Source: Xylaria sp. FL1777 (taxonomy: Eukaryota > Ascomycota > Sordariomycetes > Xylariales > Xylariaceae). Taken from it: a stretch of DNA of 64,000 nucleotides. Below the pieces are notes generated by a model. It did not search any database, was not told the DNA's origin, and was given only the letters and a program-made list of their open reading frames with translations. This document shows, piece by piece, positions 34,101 to 47,047 of this stretch (within the stretch, counting starts at the first letter, position 1; each line of letters opens with the position of its first letter). The position numbers were made by a program, and so were the translations under genes. The DNA lies in contig MU400507.1 of the NCBI GenBank assembly GCA_022578965.1, positions 682,001 through 746,000 on the forward strand, read 5' to 3'.

Positions 34101-36897
34101 TCAAACGTCATTGTCGTTACTCTCTCGCCATACACGCGTATCTCCTAGACTAAGCGAGCTTGATGTGCTAACTGTTGTGTTACGATGTTCGGGCTGATCT
34201 TCATAGTCACTAGGATGATATGCACCGGCAGATTCTGTAGGAGACAGAGGAGGTGGTGGATCTTGATATATCCACGGTTGTTCTAGTGGAGTGATCAGAG
34301 AGGGATTGATAAATGACATCCCTTTCTCTCTGTCTTCGTCAATTGTACTCATTCGTCTAGTGAGCCGCATTATCTCTTCCTCATCTCGATCAGGATGGCT
34401 CCGACTCCCAGGGTCCGAGTCGCGTTTGATGCTTCGGAGAGCAATAAATTTGGTGAGAGGAACGAATTGCTGCTGGAAGTAGTAATTATACCAGAGCGTC
34501 AGAACCACTAATGGAGCAACGAGCACTGCCTCGTAGAATGCTTTGCGTAGTACTAGGATGGCAAGCATGACAACTTGAAAGGATACAAGACCGAGCACGA
34601 TACGCCTACATATTATTGGCCATGCTCGGCCTGTGGCGTGCTGCGGTTGGTCCATGGAGTAGAGAAGTTGGTACTTGTAAACGAAGTACCCAAGTCCGAA
34701 ATAACAGATACCCAAGAGCAGTACTAGCTCGGAACCTGGAAGAACGCTGTAGACGAGACAGAGGATGAATATGAGCAAAGCGGTGGGCAGGTAGAAACCA
34801 TAATTGAATAGTGTTGGTTGGACAAGTTGGGCGAAGTCTCGAGGGGTTTTGGCACCCATACGGTAGAATGGGTACAGAAAGACGCTGCCAAATTGGAGAA
34901 GCTTGAATGGGAATAGTCCAAATCCCTGAAGCATGATGAAGTTTAGGTAAAAGTTGCTGAGTCTTTGAATGGATTCAGCAATCTTGGCCGCGATTGTGTT
35001 TGTGTCGTTTAGCGATTCTTTGATAATTTGCCAGAAATCGGCAAGAGCAGCAGAGCCGGATACCGCGTAAACAACAAAGATGTTGAAGAATACGAAGAAA
35101 AAATTCTTGGATATGACCGACAATTCAACATCACCCTGCGATATAAACCCCTGGATATTCGAAAGATAATCATACAGGTAGGGGACCAACACATTGAGTA
35201 ACGATACGATCAGTGTTGGCAGCCCAGTTCGAACAAGAGCGTTTGTGATCTCATGTCGTTGGAGTGACGCACCCAGTGATGGAGCAACATGCCGAATGGT
35301 ACAGATACTGAGAAGTGATGCCAAGATCGCGACCGGGAAGAACCAGAGGATTGATAGAGAAGTAATGAAAATCGTGACCAGACCGGACTGGATTCGCCTT
35401 CGATATCGCGGTACATATGTGTTTTTCCATATCACATCCTGCGGGGATGGTGCTGGCTTTGCCAGCAGTTGGCCAGGTCGAGGGTCCAACCTAGCTTGAA
35501 CTGCCATTTGGCATGCTGCAATGGAATCCATGGTCACAAATGCGGTGTCTGTTGGTGCGTAGTCTTTCTTTCTCGCAGCCAGTATATTCTCATCTAGACG
35601 GCGCAGCTGCTCTTCATAGTAGTCTAACGCACTAAGGAATTGAGAAGTTAGTGGGAGAACTTTGCATAATTCTGATGTAGGATTAACGCAGTGCAAAGGG
35701 TACTGAACGAGAAATATAGGACACGGGAGGCCATACTCAATCTTGCGATTTCGCATCTTAAGAAAACCAAAGCGTAAACGTATTTTTGGACGCTCCCTCT
35801 CGCCATTTGAACCGCGAATATTGTTGCTAGCGAGTAACGGACCATTCTCATCCGCATATTGCCCATGGCCATCTTCCTGTTCGTTTTCGTTATTTACAGC
35901 GTCATGGCGGATAGCTGCCCGTGGCGCCATAGCTTTTTGCGACCTGTAAGCGCTCCAGGCCTCCTCGAGTTTATGGAGAGTATTTCGTCGTTGAGTCATG
36001 AGACCATCAATTTCCTCCCAGTTCCGACACAAATTCACACTGCGCACGTGCCCAATCTCTAGATTCTCCACAAACTCCTTTATTTTTTCTTTCGTTCTGA
36101 GATCCTTTGGAATCCCAGTTAATCTGAAGGTTCGGTCGGTAACGGTGGACTGAGTACTGAGGTAGTCTTGCCTAGTCTTAACCACTTTGAATGTCTCGGT
36201 ATTCATGAAGTACACCGTCAGGAAAGAAAAGAACCAGGTGAAGACCAGGTAGGACCAGAGATAATTGGTGCCTCTATCGTCTTGCTCGTCTCTATGCTTT
36301 GCGGTAAAGAGGAATGACTCGTCGAGATACCGATTGTTGAAAAGCGAGCCAGGGTTAACCGAGGAGCTATTGGAAGGTGGCGAAGGGTTCAAAATAGAAT
36401 AGGTATCGAAAGTTCTGTGAATAGGCCATAGTACAGTTATAGTGAAGAACAGCATTGTCGCAAACAGACGGAGGGACATCTTGAAGAAAGAGAGGAACTA
36501 TATAGGTCATCATCAGTATCTATCTTCTCACTACGTTTGCATCCAGATGCGTACCACAAAAGCATCTAAGCCGGCAGAGGCTAAGACCTGCTCCTCCGTC
36601 ACTCTGTATAATGCCGGGATCCATCCTAGAAAACTATCGGGAAGGACTGGGAGTGCGATCTCGGGGTTGCTGTGTCGCTTTCTTGCGGCGTAGAGTGTTT
36701 TCCATCGGGGACGAATAATCTAGCCATGGCCATAGTTGTGAGTACAGTGTATATACCAGGGACCATCGAGGACTTACACAGAAAGTTACAAAGGCCGAGA
36801 TTCCCAATGCGAACGAAATAACCAGCTGCACGAAGATATCCTTGCTTCCCGGAGCAATGGCGTCCTCGCCGTTGCACTCCCATTCATCGTCCGCCAT
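34101..36897 (-). CDS. CSC1/DUF221 (OSCA/TMEM63) cation channel
   Basis: Three exons (36897-36778, 36719-36555, 36497-34101) give 2682 nt, 893 aa, all in phase. The start MADDEWECNGEDA leads into the first membrane helix FVQLVISFALGISAFVTFC. Exon 2 encodes the RWKTLYAARKRH and WIPALYRVTEEQVLASAGLDAFV segments, exon 3 opens with FLSFFKMSLRLFA. An RSN1-type N-terminal membrane region, a cytosolic loop with TGIPKDLR, and the 7-TM DUF221 region with IFITSLSILWFFPVAILASL and the PxNxIWKN-type entry (PQDVIWKN) follow. The C-terminal tail is polar with an RRMSTIDED stretch. The family forms osmotic- and mechanically gated calcium-permeable channels or lipid scramblases in the plasma membrane or vesicles. 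Confidence 0.88.
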
Positions 36898-37476
36898 GAT
36901 TGCTACGATGAGGTCCCGCTCACCATGTATTCCGGTACGTTGGCAATCATGAAGACAGATATAGAGATGGCTAGGGGATTTTAGGGCTCATAGTTGAGTA
37001 ATGGTGATGCCTGTGCATTACCTGTTAGGATGGCAGTAAGCAAAAGCTCTGGCGTGGCACATCACTGACGTAATCTTTGTGAGCTGTCAGTTCCTGCGCA
37101 CGCCACATTTTGGCTAGCTATGTTTTAGCCAGCTGTGGCACATCTCAAGTGGTGGAGCAAGTGTGGCTGGAGCTCTCTTATGGATTTTATAGGTCTGTGC
37201 ACACTTCCACTCAACGCGTCCCCTAAACTGAGCGACGCGTCTAACTTAGCTAGTGAGTCCTCTAGTGTACTACTGATGCCGGGGGTGCTTGCATTAGCGT
37301 ACCAGCGGCCTGGAGAGCTCCAACATGAGATCACCAACCTTCTGACCAGCAATCCCTTTTTAACAACTCTCCTGCTATCTACAAGTACACTACCTTGACT
37401 TATACTACAATGTGAATTGCCCCGAGCAACACCCGGAAGTAGGGGATCATTTAGTATTTGCTACGCTTCTCCGAGA
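36898..37476. promoter_or_regulatory. Bidirectional promoter region, CSC1 channel and MSH3
   Basis: The 579-bp spacer between divergent genes should hold both promoters. It contains no supportable coding frame. MSH3 starts at the ATG at 37477. Confidence 0.5.
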
Positions 37477-40400
37477 ATGGCTGGCCCGCCGAAAGCGAAG
37501 AGACAACAGTCTCTGACCAGTTTCTTCACTCCCAAGACCGCGAGTGGTGCTGCTCGCACGTCTTCGAGCCAAGGCGAAGGGCCGGTCGAACCCGACGTGC
37601 ATGCAAACCGCTCCCTGGACGTCCCCCGGAAGCGACCGCTCGAAGAGGACACTGACAACGGTAACCCGACACCTGTGAGGAAGAAGTCCAAGAGTACTCT
37701 TGTAGAGCAGAAAAGCACAACTCTTCCAAAATCCCCAGGCAAAAGCTCCCCTGTTACTACAGGTCTTAGCCAGCCAAACGCCCGCACGGAACGCTACCTT
37801 TATGATGGGTCGAGTCCCCGCGACGGTCAGCTCACGGCGCCCGGCGAAGACCAGCCACAGGATACGGCGCAGGAGAAGAAGAAAAAGGAAGAGCTGCATC
37901 GCAAGTTCGTGCAGAAACTCGGCCGGCCCGACAGTATGGCACTGATGAAGCGACGCAACCACCAAATTGACGACGAGACTCAAGCCCTGAACAACGAAGA
38001 CGGCGAAGACGAAGAGGAGGATGAGACGCCACAGCCTGCAAAGGCCAAAAAGAAGGGGGCTAAGACCGGCAAGCTCACACCGATGGAGATCCAGTTCCTC
38101 GACATCAAGAGGAAGCATATGGATACACTTCTGATTGTTGAAGTGGGCTACAAATTCAAATTCTTTGGCGAAGATGCTCGAATTGCTGCCAAGGAGCTCA
38201 GCATAGTGTGTATCCCTGGCAAGTTTCGGTACGACGAGCACCCTTCAGAAGCCCACCTCGATCGGTTCGCGTCTGCAAGTATTCCCGTCCACCGGCTGCC
38301 CGTCCACGCGAAACGTCTAGTTGCTGCGGGCCACAAAGTCGGGGTTGTGCGTCAGATCGAGACCGCAGCGCTGAAGAAAGTGGGAGACAACAGGAACGCT
38401 CCCTTCACGAGGAAACTTACAAATGTCTACACAAAGGGGACATACATCGATGAAGTAGGGGAACTCGATCAGCAGACAGACACCAGTGCTTCTTCTGCCG
38501 GGGGCTATCTTCTCTGCATTACCGAGACTGCGGCCAAGGGATGGGGTACCGATGAGAAGGTTGATGTAGGAATTATCGCTGTTCAGCCTGCCACAGGCGA
38601 TATCATTTACGACAACTTCGAAGACGGTTTCATGAGAAGCGAGATTGAGACAAGGCTATTGCACATCTCACCTTGCGAGTTTCTCATAGTCGGCGAGCTT
38701 TCCAAAGCGACAGAAAAACTAGTGCAGCACTTGTCCGGCAGTTCCACAAATGTCTTCGGTGACAGAAGTCGAGTTGAGCGGGTTAACAAGTCAAAAACGA
38801 TAGCCGCCGAGGCGTATTCACATGTCACCCAATTCTACTCCAAAAAACTAAAAGAAAATGAAGGAAACGAACAAACCAGCGCGCTCTTAGACAAGGTATT
38901 AAAGCTACCAGAAGCTGTTACTATTTGTCTTTCTTCAATGATCAACCACTTGAAAGAGTACGGCCTCGAACATATATTTGACCTGACCAAATATTTTCAG
39001 TCCTTCAGTGCTCGGCAGCACATGCTCATCAATGGCACCACTCTGGAGAGCTTGGAAGTGTATCGCAATCAGACCGACCATTCTGAGAAAGGCAGTCTAT
39101 TCTGGGCTTTAGACAAGACTCTGACTCGCTTTGGTCAGCGACTTCTTCGCAAGTGGGTTGGCCGCCCATTACTTGATAAAGAGCGACTTGAAGAACGTAT
39201 TGCAGCTGTTGAGGAGCTCCTCAATAATACTTCGACTGCCAAGGTCGACCAACTAGAGCATATTCTTAAAAACACCAAAACCGACCTTGAGCGTAGCCTT
39301 ATTCGCATTTACTACGGCAAGTGCACACGCCCAGAGTTGTTAGCAGTGCTTCAGACCCTACAGAGGATCGCCTCAGAGTTTGCCCGCGTCAAAGACTCCT
39401 CTGATACTGGTTTTAAATCGGCAGCTATAAGTGATGCTATTGCATCTTTACCTCTTATACTTCCTACTGTTCTCTCCTATCTGGAACGCATAAATGCAGA
39501 GGCTGCCCGGGCTAATGACAAATACGCGTTCTTCCGAGAGACCGAGGAAACAGATGCTATCACCGACCACAAGCTAGGAATCGCCTCGGTAGAGCAAGAA
39601 CTAGACGCCCATCGGAAAGTGGCCTCATCAAAACTCAACAAGAAATCACCCGTAACCTATGTGACGGTAGCTGGCATCGAGTACCTCGTCGAAGTATCAA
39701 ACGCAGATTTAAAGCATGTCCCGGCGTCTTGGATCAAGATCAGCGGTACCAAGAGACTCTCTCGTTTTCATACACCAGAAGTTGTGCGCCTCATGTCGGA
39801 GAGAGACCAACACAAAGAGGCCCTCTCAGCAGCCTGCGATGTGGCATTCACATCACTTCTCCAATCTATAGCTTCAGACTACCAACCTCTCCGCGATGCC
39901 ATATCTTCTCTTGCAACCCTTGATTGCCTCCTCTCGCTCTCTAAAGTCGCCGCTCTACCAGGCTACACAAAGCCTGAATTTCTACCCCCCGACACACCGC
40001 CTACCATCTCTGTGACCGCTGGCAGACATCCCATCGCCGAGCAAACACTAGCCACATCTTACATACCCTTCAGCACAACCCTTGCGTCCCCAGCACCTCT
40101 AGCACACTTGATAACCGGCCCCAACATGGGTGGGAAATCTTCCTTTGTGCGTGCCGTCGCGCTCCTCGTTCTCCTCGCACAAATCGGCTCCTTCGTCCCA
40201 GCCGACTCAATGTCCTTGACGCTAGCCGACGCAATCCACACGCGCATGGGAGCCCGCGATAACTTGTTCCGGGGCGAGAGCACCTTCATGGTAGAAGTCT
40301 CCGAAACGGCGCGGATCCTACGTTCCGCCACGCCACGATCCCTCGTAATACTTGACGAGCTGGGCCGTGGAACAAGCACTTATGACGGCGCCGCCATTGC

Positions 40401-40878
40401 GCAGGCTGTTTTGCAGCATGTCGTCGAGGACACGCAGTGTCTGACCCTGTTCATAACGCACTATCAAAGTCTTGCCCGCGTGGCCGAGGGGCTTGCAGGA
40501 AAGTGCACAAATGTGCATATGCGGTTCACGGCTGCGAAAAGGGTCCTCAATACTAATGACGACAGTAGAATGACTGGGTCACGGGATGAAGACCCAGATC
40601 AAGAGGCTGAAAGCGCAGATCCTTTTGACGGTGACGAGGAGATCACATTTTTGTACGAGGTTGGTGAGGGCGTAGCACACAGATCCTACGGTCTCAATGT
40701 CGCACGACTGGCACGCATCCCGCGCAGGGTTCTTGACGTAGCAGCCAAGAAGTCGCAGCAGCTAGAAGATGAGATTAAAAAACGCAGATTAGGTGGCGCT
40801 ACAAACCTTTTGGCGGAGGTTTTAAGCAATGGTTTAGATCAACTTGACCACCTTGTATCAAGCATTGAGCAGTTGTAA
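37477..40878 (+). CDS. DNA mismatch repair protein MSH3
   Basis: Intronless, 1133 aa from the ATG at 37477 (the frame runs 20 codons further upstream but with no ATG). The N-terminus carries a PCNA-binding box QQSLTSFF at residues about 10-17, then a long polar linker with basic clusters and acidic runs. The mismatch-binding domain I starts near residue 205 ([28 protein letters not shown]) and the Msh3 KRKHMDTLL signature is present. Core and clamp regions follow, then Walker [14 protein letters not shown], Walker [17 protein letters not shown] and ITHYQSL. With Msh2 it forms MutS-beta, which recognises insertion/deletion loops in nuclear DNA. All catalytic motifs are intact. Confidence 0.93.
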   Translation: MAGPPKAKRQQSLTSFFTPKTASGAARTSSSQGEGPVEPDVHANRSLDVPRKRPLEEDTDNGNPTPVRKKSKSTLVEQKSTTLPKSPGKSSPVTTGLSQPNARTERYLYDGSSPRDGQLTAPGEDQPQDTAQEKKKKEELHRKFVQKLGRPDSMALMKRRNHQIDDETQALNNEDGEDEEEDETPQPAKAKKKGAKTGKLTPMEIQFLDIKRKHMDTLLIVEVGYKFKFFGEDARIAAKELSIVCIPGKFRYDEHPSEAHLDRFASASIPVHRLPVHAKRLVAAGHKVGVVRQIETAALKKVGDNRNAPFTRKLTNVYTKGTYIDEVGELDQQTDTSASSAGGYLLCITETAAKGWGTDEKVDVGIIAVQPATGDIIYDNFEDGFMRSEIETRLLHISPCEFLIVGELSKATEKLVQHLSGSSTNVFGDRSRVERVNKSKTIAAEAYSHVTQFYSKKLKENEGNEQTSALLDKVLKLPEAVTICLSSMINHLKEYGLEHIFDLTKYFQSFSARQHMLINGTTLESLEVYRNQTDHSEKGSLFWALDKTLTRFGQRLLRKWVGRPLLDKERLEERIAAVEELLNNTSTAKVDQLEHILKNTKTDLERSLIRIYYGKCTRPELLAVLQTLQRIASEFARVKDSSDTGFKSAAISDAIASLPLILPTVLSYLERINAEAARANDKYAFFRETEETDAITDHKLGIASVEQELDAHRKVASSKLNKKSPVTYVTVAGIEYLVEVSNADLKHVPASWIKISGTKRLSRFHTPEVVRLMSERDQHKEALSAACDVAFTSLLQSIASDYQPLRDAISSLATLDCLLSLSKVAALPGYTKPEFLPPDTPPTISVTAGRHPIAEQTLATSYIPFSTTLASPAPLAHLITGPNMGGKSSFVRAVALLVLLAQIGSFVPADSMSLTLADAIHTRMGARDNLFRGESTFMVEVSETARILRSATPRSLVILDELGRGTSTYDGAAIAQAVLQHVVEDTQCLTLFITHYQSLARVAEGLAGKCTNVHMRFTAAKRVLNTNDDSRMTGSRDEDPDQEAESADPFDGDEEITFLYEVGEGVAHRSYGLNVARLARIPRRVLDVAAKKSQQLEDEIKKRRLGGATNLLAEVLSNGLDQLDHLVSSIEQL

Positions 40879-41968
40879 TACTGGAGTGCCTATGCTGACC
40901 TGCATGTCACTTATTCCATGATATGGATTAGTCGGGTCTAAGGACTTAATTGGGCTTTGATTGTAAGCTGGTATTATCTAAGTAGTAGTATACATGCTAG
41001 AGAGTGTGGATTCCATAAGATCATGTGCCTTAACCACGCGTGAGAATGCCTAAGATGAGGGTGCCTCTCCATAATCGTCAGATTGAAGAATGAGAGAAGG
41101 GAAATGAGAAAAGACAACATGGCCTTACCGTGTCTTTTTCACGGAATAGATAGGGTTTTGCTGGTTGTCGGGCTGAAATGGGAAGCACACCAAAGTTAAT
41201 CATGAAGGCAGGTTGATCCTCTCATATCCATTGTCCGAGAACCTCCCAGCACCGTAGGATTGCCGAGTAAACAGGATGCCTTCGGTGGATAACTAGGAGG
41301 GAGAGACTGCGGACTAGTGTTGGAGTTACTGTCTATCGACCCTACTGCTTGAGACTTGGTTCTGTCCAGGGAACGAACAAACCTGGTGAGATTAACGTCA
41401 GCATAGGATACGAGAACAGACCAGGATAGGTGCGAATGGGATGAAAATAGTAATTTGACGATCAACCTACGGATTGTGTCTAAGATAGCTCTGCTATGCT
41501 TCAAAGTATAAACAGGAGCGTTCTTTGAAGGCTCTACCAATTGCACGTAAACTAGACACAAGTAGTACGTTCTCGTGCCTGATGTTGCTGTCTCATCTGG
41601 TGGTCGTCAGATAGATGGAAGTTGTGATCTTTCTGCTGCTAAGCGCGAGGAGAGAGGTAGCAGAGAAGTCACGGATAAGCAATGAGTTTGTTGAATCATG
41701 CTAAATCATCAAGTCTGCGTGCGTCTGTTGAGGTGCCGCAGGAGTAGGAGACTAAAGGACAGATGGCCAGAAGCGCAGGCCAACGGGAATTGAATGTTGC
41801 AACCGACAATTGTATAAGAGGTGCAGACAAAGAAGATTTATCGTCCTAATTATCGATCGCTCATGAGTCCATAAAGCCCCGAATAGGCCGTTTGATATAT
41901 ATAGACAGCGGGCGAGTCACACCAGAACCGTGGCCAAGGACCTGCGTATTAGGGAGAAGACTATGGTC
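40879..41968. other. Intergenic region between convergent genes
   Basis: About 1.1 kb between two 3' ends. The minus frame at 41196-41561 (121 aa) has no motif and is not called. No RNA or repeat is recognised. Confidence 0.4.
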
Positions 41969-43917
41969 TTACAATGGATAGTCATCACCACCAGGTTGAC
42001 TACGGTGGTATGGATTAGCTGTCATAGTAGGTATGTGAGCTGGATCGTAAGCCGAATTGCTGTTAATGGGATTGAAGCCTGAAGAAGTTGATGATTTGGG
42101 CTCTTCATCATATGGGGAGTAGAGGGGATAACCGAACCCATCTCGGGGTTGCGGGCAAAGCGGGTTGTAGTTGCTGGCTTCCATTGAATCGCCCGAGGGG
42201 TGTAGGTAGGGACTGAATGAGGATGGTGATTTGATAAGGAGATGGCTGTTCTCTTTCCCAGGGTAGCGTGGCGGAGACTTTTTGTAGTTAGAGGTTGGCG
42301 AGGCAAAGGCGGCATTGGGATTGCCTGGTCGCAGTGCAAGACCTGGGAGGCGTTCATGCCTACGAGCTATAAGTCAGCTCCCCGCTCATCGTATCTGACC
42401 AGTTAGACTCACTGCTGTCGTCGTAATGTTCTTCCAACGGGGGTGTGAACATGGGGTCGAAAATCTGCCATGGAGTCATCAGACACTGTCCTATGAGTCC
42501 ATGGTAGGTCCGCGAACCTTGGTCTTTGTCTAACTCATTATTGCAGTCACGAAGCGAGCCTACATCAGGGTGAACCCCATGATGATGAATGGCCATCTGT
42601 TCTTGACGGCTGGTGGAAGATCGTGTAATTCTTCTTGTTAGCACAGTAGGCTGTGCAATAGTCGAGAGAGAGGTACTCCGAGATTTTCGAGTAGACGGGC
42701 GGGCAGCGCGCGTTCTTCCCGTTGGTTGTGCCTGTTGGCGGGATCTATTATTAGCACGACGTTTGATTGATGTATAGGAAGACTTCGCTTTGGTCCTGCG
42801 CTTGGTTCGGGCTTCGTCTATAGCACCATCGTTGTCATCCTACAAACCTGTCAGTTTATGATCATATACTAACGAAGATAAGTCGCTCAACTCACCTCAC
42901 TTCCATCAATTGATGGTTCGTCGTATACATCTCGTGTTCTTTGGTAATCAAGGTTAGTGTCCAGAACTTCCTCGACTCTGGTCACTAGTTGGGAGTTCGC
43001 TTCCAGTTTCAAGAGCACTGCGGGATCTTTCTTCTGGTTCCTCATGCGTCGATCTTTTTCCGTTGCGGAATCGAAACCCGCCATGCCTGGGTATACCACG
43101 CCTTTGAGAATCAGTGCGCCTGTATCGTCCTCAACTGTCTCGGGCGTGTCCTCAGGCGGAAAGGGGCTGTAGAGTTCTGAGGGCTCGTACTTCGACGAAT
43201 CATCCTCATCTTCCAAGTAGTCTCGGAATGGGTAGCCAGGGTTATTGGCGTATTGGCTCGCGGTAAGTGGGAAAGGCGAGCCGGAATTCCAGATGTATGG
43301 TGCACGGGTTACCGAACGATATTCATGTCTAGTTTGAACGTCATCCTCATCTGACTCAAACTTTACAATATCTTCATTAAGCGCGTTTGTTCCTTCATCT
43401 CGATGCCGAGCTCTGGTTTTCTATATTTTAAGTTTAGGTCAGTTAAAGCCTAGGGGTACAATCAGGGCAATACAGAGGTAGAGGCACTCACTCCATTGCC
43501 TCGACTTCTACGATTGGAGCGACCACCACGAACACTTTGATGTGAAATTACTGGCGTGTCCCCTCCGAAGCTTGGTGAAGTTTGACTTCGTCTTTGCTGG
43601 CTCTCTCTCTGTTCCCTTGCAGACTTTCTGGCCCGAAGTAGAGCACTGATGTTATTCTGTTTGTACCAATTTTCGAATTCCGTGATCGCTACCTCAGCAG
43701 CCGGGTTAACATCACGGTTAAGAGTCAACTGGAACATGTTGTGGAGATGGCCTTTGGAGCTTATATGGGTCAGCAGGTGCGAGAGGTCTGAGAAATGTGA
43801 GTTTTTCGGGCATATGAAACAGAGGAGGGGAATCAGGTCTGCTCTAGACGTAGTAGACTCGTCCTGAGCATCCTGAGCGCCCCGAGCACTGCCTTGTGGC
43901 TGGTATCCCGAGGTCAT
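41969..43917 (-). CDS. U1-like C2H2 zinc-finger protein, unknown function
   Basis: About four exons: the first starts at 43917 and ends near 43488 (NG joined to KTRARHRDEGTN across a GTGAGT...ATAG intron), and later ones begin near 43421, 42837 and 42360. Residues 33-57 (CFIC...H...H) fit C-X2-C-X14-H-X5-H, a U1-type finger. The rest is low-complexity: basic Arg/Ser-rich segments (RGGRSNRRSRGNG; RTKRRTKAKSS), acidic patches (ESDEDDVQ; EDEDDSSKYEPSE), and a Pro/Tyr/Ser-rich C-terminus. This suggests a nuclear RNA- or DNA-associated protein, by inference only. I do not recognise a named orthologue. Exon limits other than the first are approximate. Confidence 0.6.
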
Positions 43918-45647
43918 ATTGGTGGCTGGTAAATGTGTCTGACGATTAAATTATGGTCATATCGCATGAGCGAGCTGCTTCACAACTTTAATCTTGTTTC
44001 GATTTTATTCGGGTTGAATATGACAGATAGAACCACCGAGCTCAATATCTTGTAGTCAAGTTAAACGGACAAGCTTCAGACTACGGCCAGTGTAGGAGGT
44101 CGTTCCGAGAAAGTATGCACAGCTTAGTGCTACGTCGCGGATGTCATGTTCTGGGGGGAATGAGATAGAATGATGAAAACTCCGGTTTGTGGTTATTCTA
44201 GTCGTTACCGGGGACGATCTAGACACACGTTCTGGCCAGCCTTTAGACTGGGTAGCTATCGTTCCGTTAGTTAGGGTACAGTAAGAATAACGAGAAGATG
44301 GGCAGTAATGTAATGATTATACTAATTGACGCGGGCAAATGGACTAAGACTGGGACGGATGTAGCGGAAGAAAGAAATAGCGGCCGTTGGATACTAGCGA
44401 TAGCTCTGTGAAGGGGTTGTTATCTTCTAGGAGCTGGAGGGTTAAAGGCATATGCAACAACACACGGCGAGGCTGTATTATTGGTTAAGAGAGAGACCTG
44501 ATGCCCGAGTAACTCTCATGGGCAGGCATAGAACATTAGATACCAGTGTACGAAGTACGGAGGGCAGGGTCAACCGACATGAGTGGCAATTATTGTTTTG
44601 ACAAGACATGTTGAGGTTTTGTATGAAAATAGCTGAAAAGGGAGAGAAAGAAATAACAGGCTCAATTCTAGGGCCGACCAGTAAGGGTGAAGACATCAAC
44701 ATACCTCAAATAAGACGGCTCGACGTGCGAACTAGAGGTGGTGGCCGTGATAGAAGTACGTTGGAAGTTGGTAGAGACGAAAAGAGAGGCACTACGCACT
44801 GATTGTGGTGGGATCAGAAGTAGTGGCAGAGAAAGTGAGAGTCGAGGGTTGAGAGTTGAAGGTGAGATTGTTGAGGTTGGAATCGGGCTGGGAGAGGTAG
44901 GTAATGAGTAGGTAGGTAGGTAATGACCTCAACCGAAGGGAATGAAGAAGGGAATGGAGAGGTCTATGCTTTGGGCCGGTGGGTAAATCGTTCCTTCCAG
45001 TGCCACTTTGAACCTGCAACTGCCTTGAGATAGTAGGTGGTAAATGTCATATTCTGTGCCTTCCTTATATTTTGAACCGTAGTTGGGGCAACTGCCCATT
45101 TTATGTTCTCCCTGTTGGTATGCACCTTCGTTGTATACCACCCAAGTACCTTATACTTCACAGCCCGAGAGGCGCCTTAGCTATGTACCTAGGTATATCA
45201 ATTGTATATAGGAACCTACTTAGTAGTACTTAGTATTTAGGTAATGTTCGACATTGCTCTAGTACCTATTTGTATATGGGTAATTTGTAACCCACGCTCC
45301 CTCCCCTACAGGGGTATGAATACATCAGTATGTGTATGACTGTGGCATGATAGCTCATTTCGAGCAGGATGTTTACACATATGGCATTATTGGAAGAAAC
45401 AAAGGATGCCTAGTTGGATACGAAGAATAATTCTCTAAGAAAAGTGTCTTATATCAGAAGTCTTACAGAGATGTACTTTCTATCAACCCAGCAATAATTG
45501 CGAGTGGTGCCTAAGTAATTGCAACCAGTGAGCTTCCGATGAGATAATGAAGTATATACCTACAAAGTGGTGGAATTAACCCCAGAGAGGACGTAAAAAG
45601 GAATAATTTTAACATATAATGTCAATTTGTTGGTGCCAGACAATGGC
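43918..45647. other. Long intergenic region
   Basis: About 1.73 kb upstream of the zinc-finger gene and downstream of UBA3. It has the TAGGTAGGTAGGTA microrepeat at about 44904-44921 and further TACCTA words at 45180-45270. Small frames at 44478-45161 show no motif. Confidence 0.45.
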
Positions 45648-47047
45648 TCATGTAAAGCATAGGATAAACCTGAAAGTAAGATCAGGAAACGCAGGATCTG
45701 TCACCGCAATCTCATGTCCAACATCCAAACCCAAATCTGTTTTCAATGTCTTGTCTAAATTGAGTCGCGTGAGCTCTTCGATGCTAGGCGGAAACTGCAT
45801 GTAAAGAGTCTTGTCGTTGGCTCGTATTGAGGGTTTCTTAAGCTGCAAATCTGGCTTTATCGCAAAGGAATCTAGAAGCTCCCTCAGAGTGATGCTAGGA
45901 TCAACCCGCAGAGGTTTTGCAACTTCTCCGCAAACCGCGCAGTCTGGCTTTTTGTCGTACTTGAATGTTGATGTGTAAATACCGTCATCTCCCGAGTACA
46001 TCATATAACTCTCCTCGAAGCCAAGTGCGGGTGCCGCAGTAGTAGCAATCTTTAAAGCTTCATTGCAGCAGCTGGCAGCAATAATAGCGTTAGTTGATGC
46101 GATGGCCGGGATGATGTTCTTCACGACACCCTGGGTGAGAGAGTAGGTCACCCCGGTGATACCGAACTCTAGGGCTCGTGCCGACGCCTTTTGATATAAC
46201 CAGGTAATGTGTTCTGGATCGTCCTTGTCCAAATTAGGAAATGGTTTTTCCTGGTCCCATGCGATGATATGGGCCCACTCTATGCAATGTTCGGGCTGCC
46301 GAGGGATCGTAGCTAACGTACAGAGAGGGACTGCCGCTCTCGGGGTATAGAGGTCTAGCTGACACTCAATACACGGTGTCAATGTTGGGAAGATGACGCG
46401 AGTTTGGCCTTTGAAACCTATATCTTTTTAGCAAGGAGAAACAGGTTAAGTCTGATATGTCATCGTACTTACCCTCAGTCCCGCCGTCGATTAGCGGCTT
46501 CAGTGAGTCTTGGTTATCCATGTCAACCATATTCACAAGCATCGCATTGATCCAGCGTCTTGCCTCTATGCTGTCCAACCCACAAACAATAATTTGAAAT
46601 TGCATATAGAAATCCTCGTCGAAGTCTTGTATGCGACAGTTATGGGGAGTTATTTGGACACCCTTGACTCTTTTCTCGACAAACGCCGCAGCGACTTCGG
46701 CCTTATATTTGCCTACATCGTTTTTCCGAAAGAGGAATTGTCGGTTGAGGTTGGATATGTCGATCGTATCTATTCACCCGTGAGCGGGTTAGTTTGATTC
46801 GAAGAAGCTTGGTTTCCAAATATCCTGACGTACCCATATCAATAACGTGGATATTCCTAAAGCCCGAGAGCGCCAAGTCCTTGAGTATTTCACAACCCAG
46901 CCCGCCAGCCCCTATCACCAATATCTTGGCCTGATCAAGCGCTTCCAGAGCGGCTTCGCTGACGTCCGAATCTTGGTTGAAGGGGCCAGGATTCCTCCGT
47001 ATATGATCTAGATACTGCCATCGTCCTGTCACACTGCTGCCTGTCAT
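45648..47047 (-). CDS. NEDD8-activating enzyme E1 catalytic subunit UBA3
   Basis: Three main exons. The first (47047-46834) encodes [19 protein letters not shown] and the nucleotide loop [19 protein letters not shown], ending in HVIDM. The second opens with [20 protein letters not shown] and includes [16 protein letters not shown]. The third carries [11 protein letters not shown] and the catalytic cysteine in [19 protein letters not shown], then the CAVCG zinc-binding pair and a C-terminal ubiquitin-like fold domain that recruits the E2. The enzyme adenylates Rub1/Nedd8 and passes it to Ubc12 for cullin modification; it works as a dimer with Ula1, which is not in this window. Length is about 430 aa, as usual. 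Confidence 0.92.

Noticed and set aside
37447..38241. 264-codon minus-strand frame
   Set aside because: Antisense shadow of the MSH3 N-terminus, whose codon bias keeps the opposite frame open.
41196..41561. 121-codon minus-strand frame
   Set aside because: Lies in a 3'-3' spacer with no motif, no splice partner and no recognised homology.
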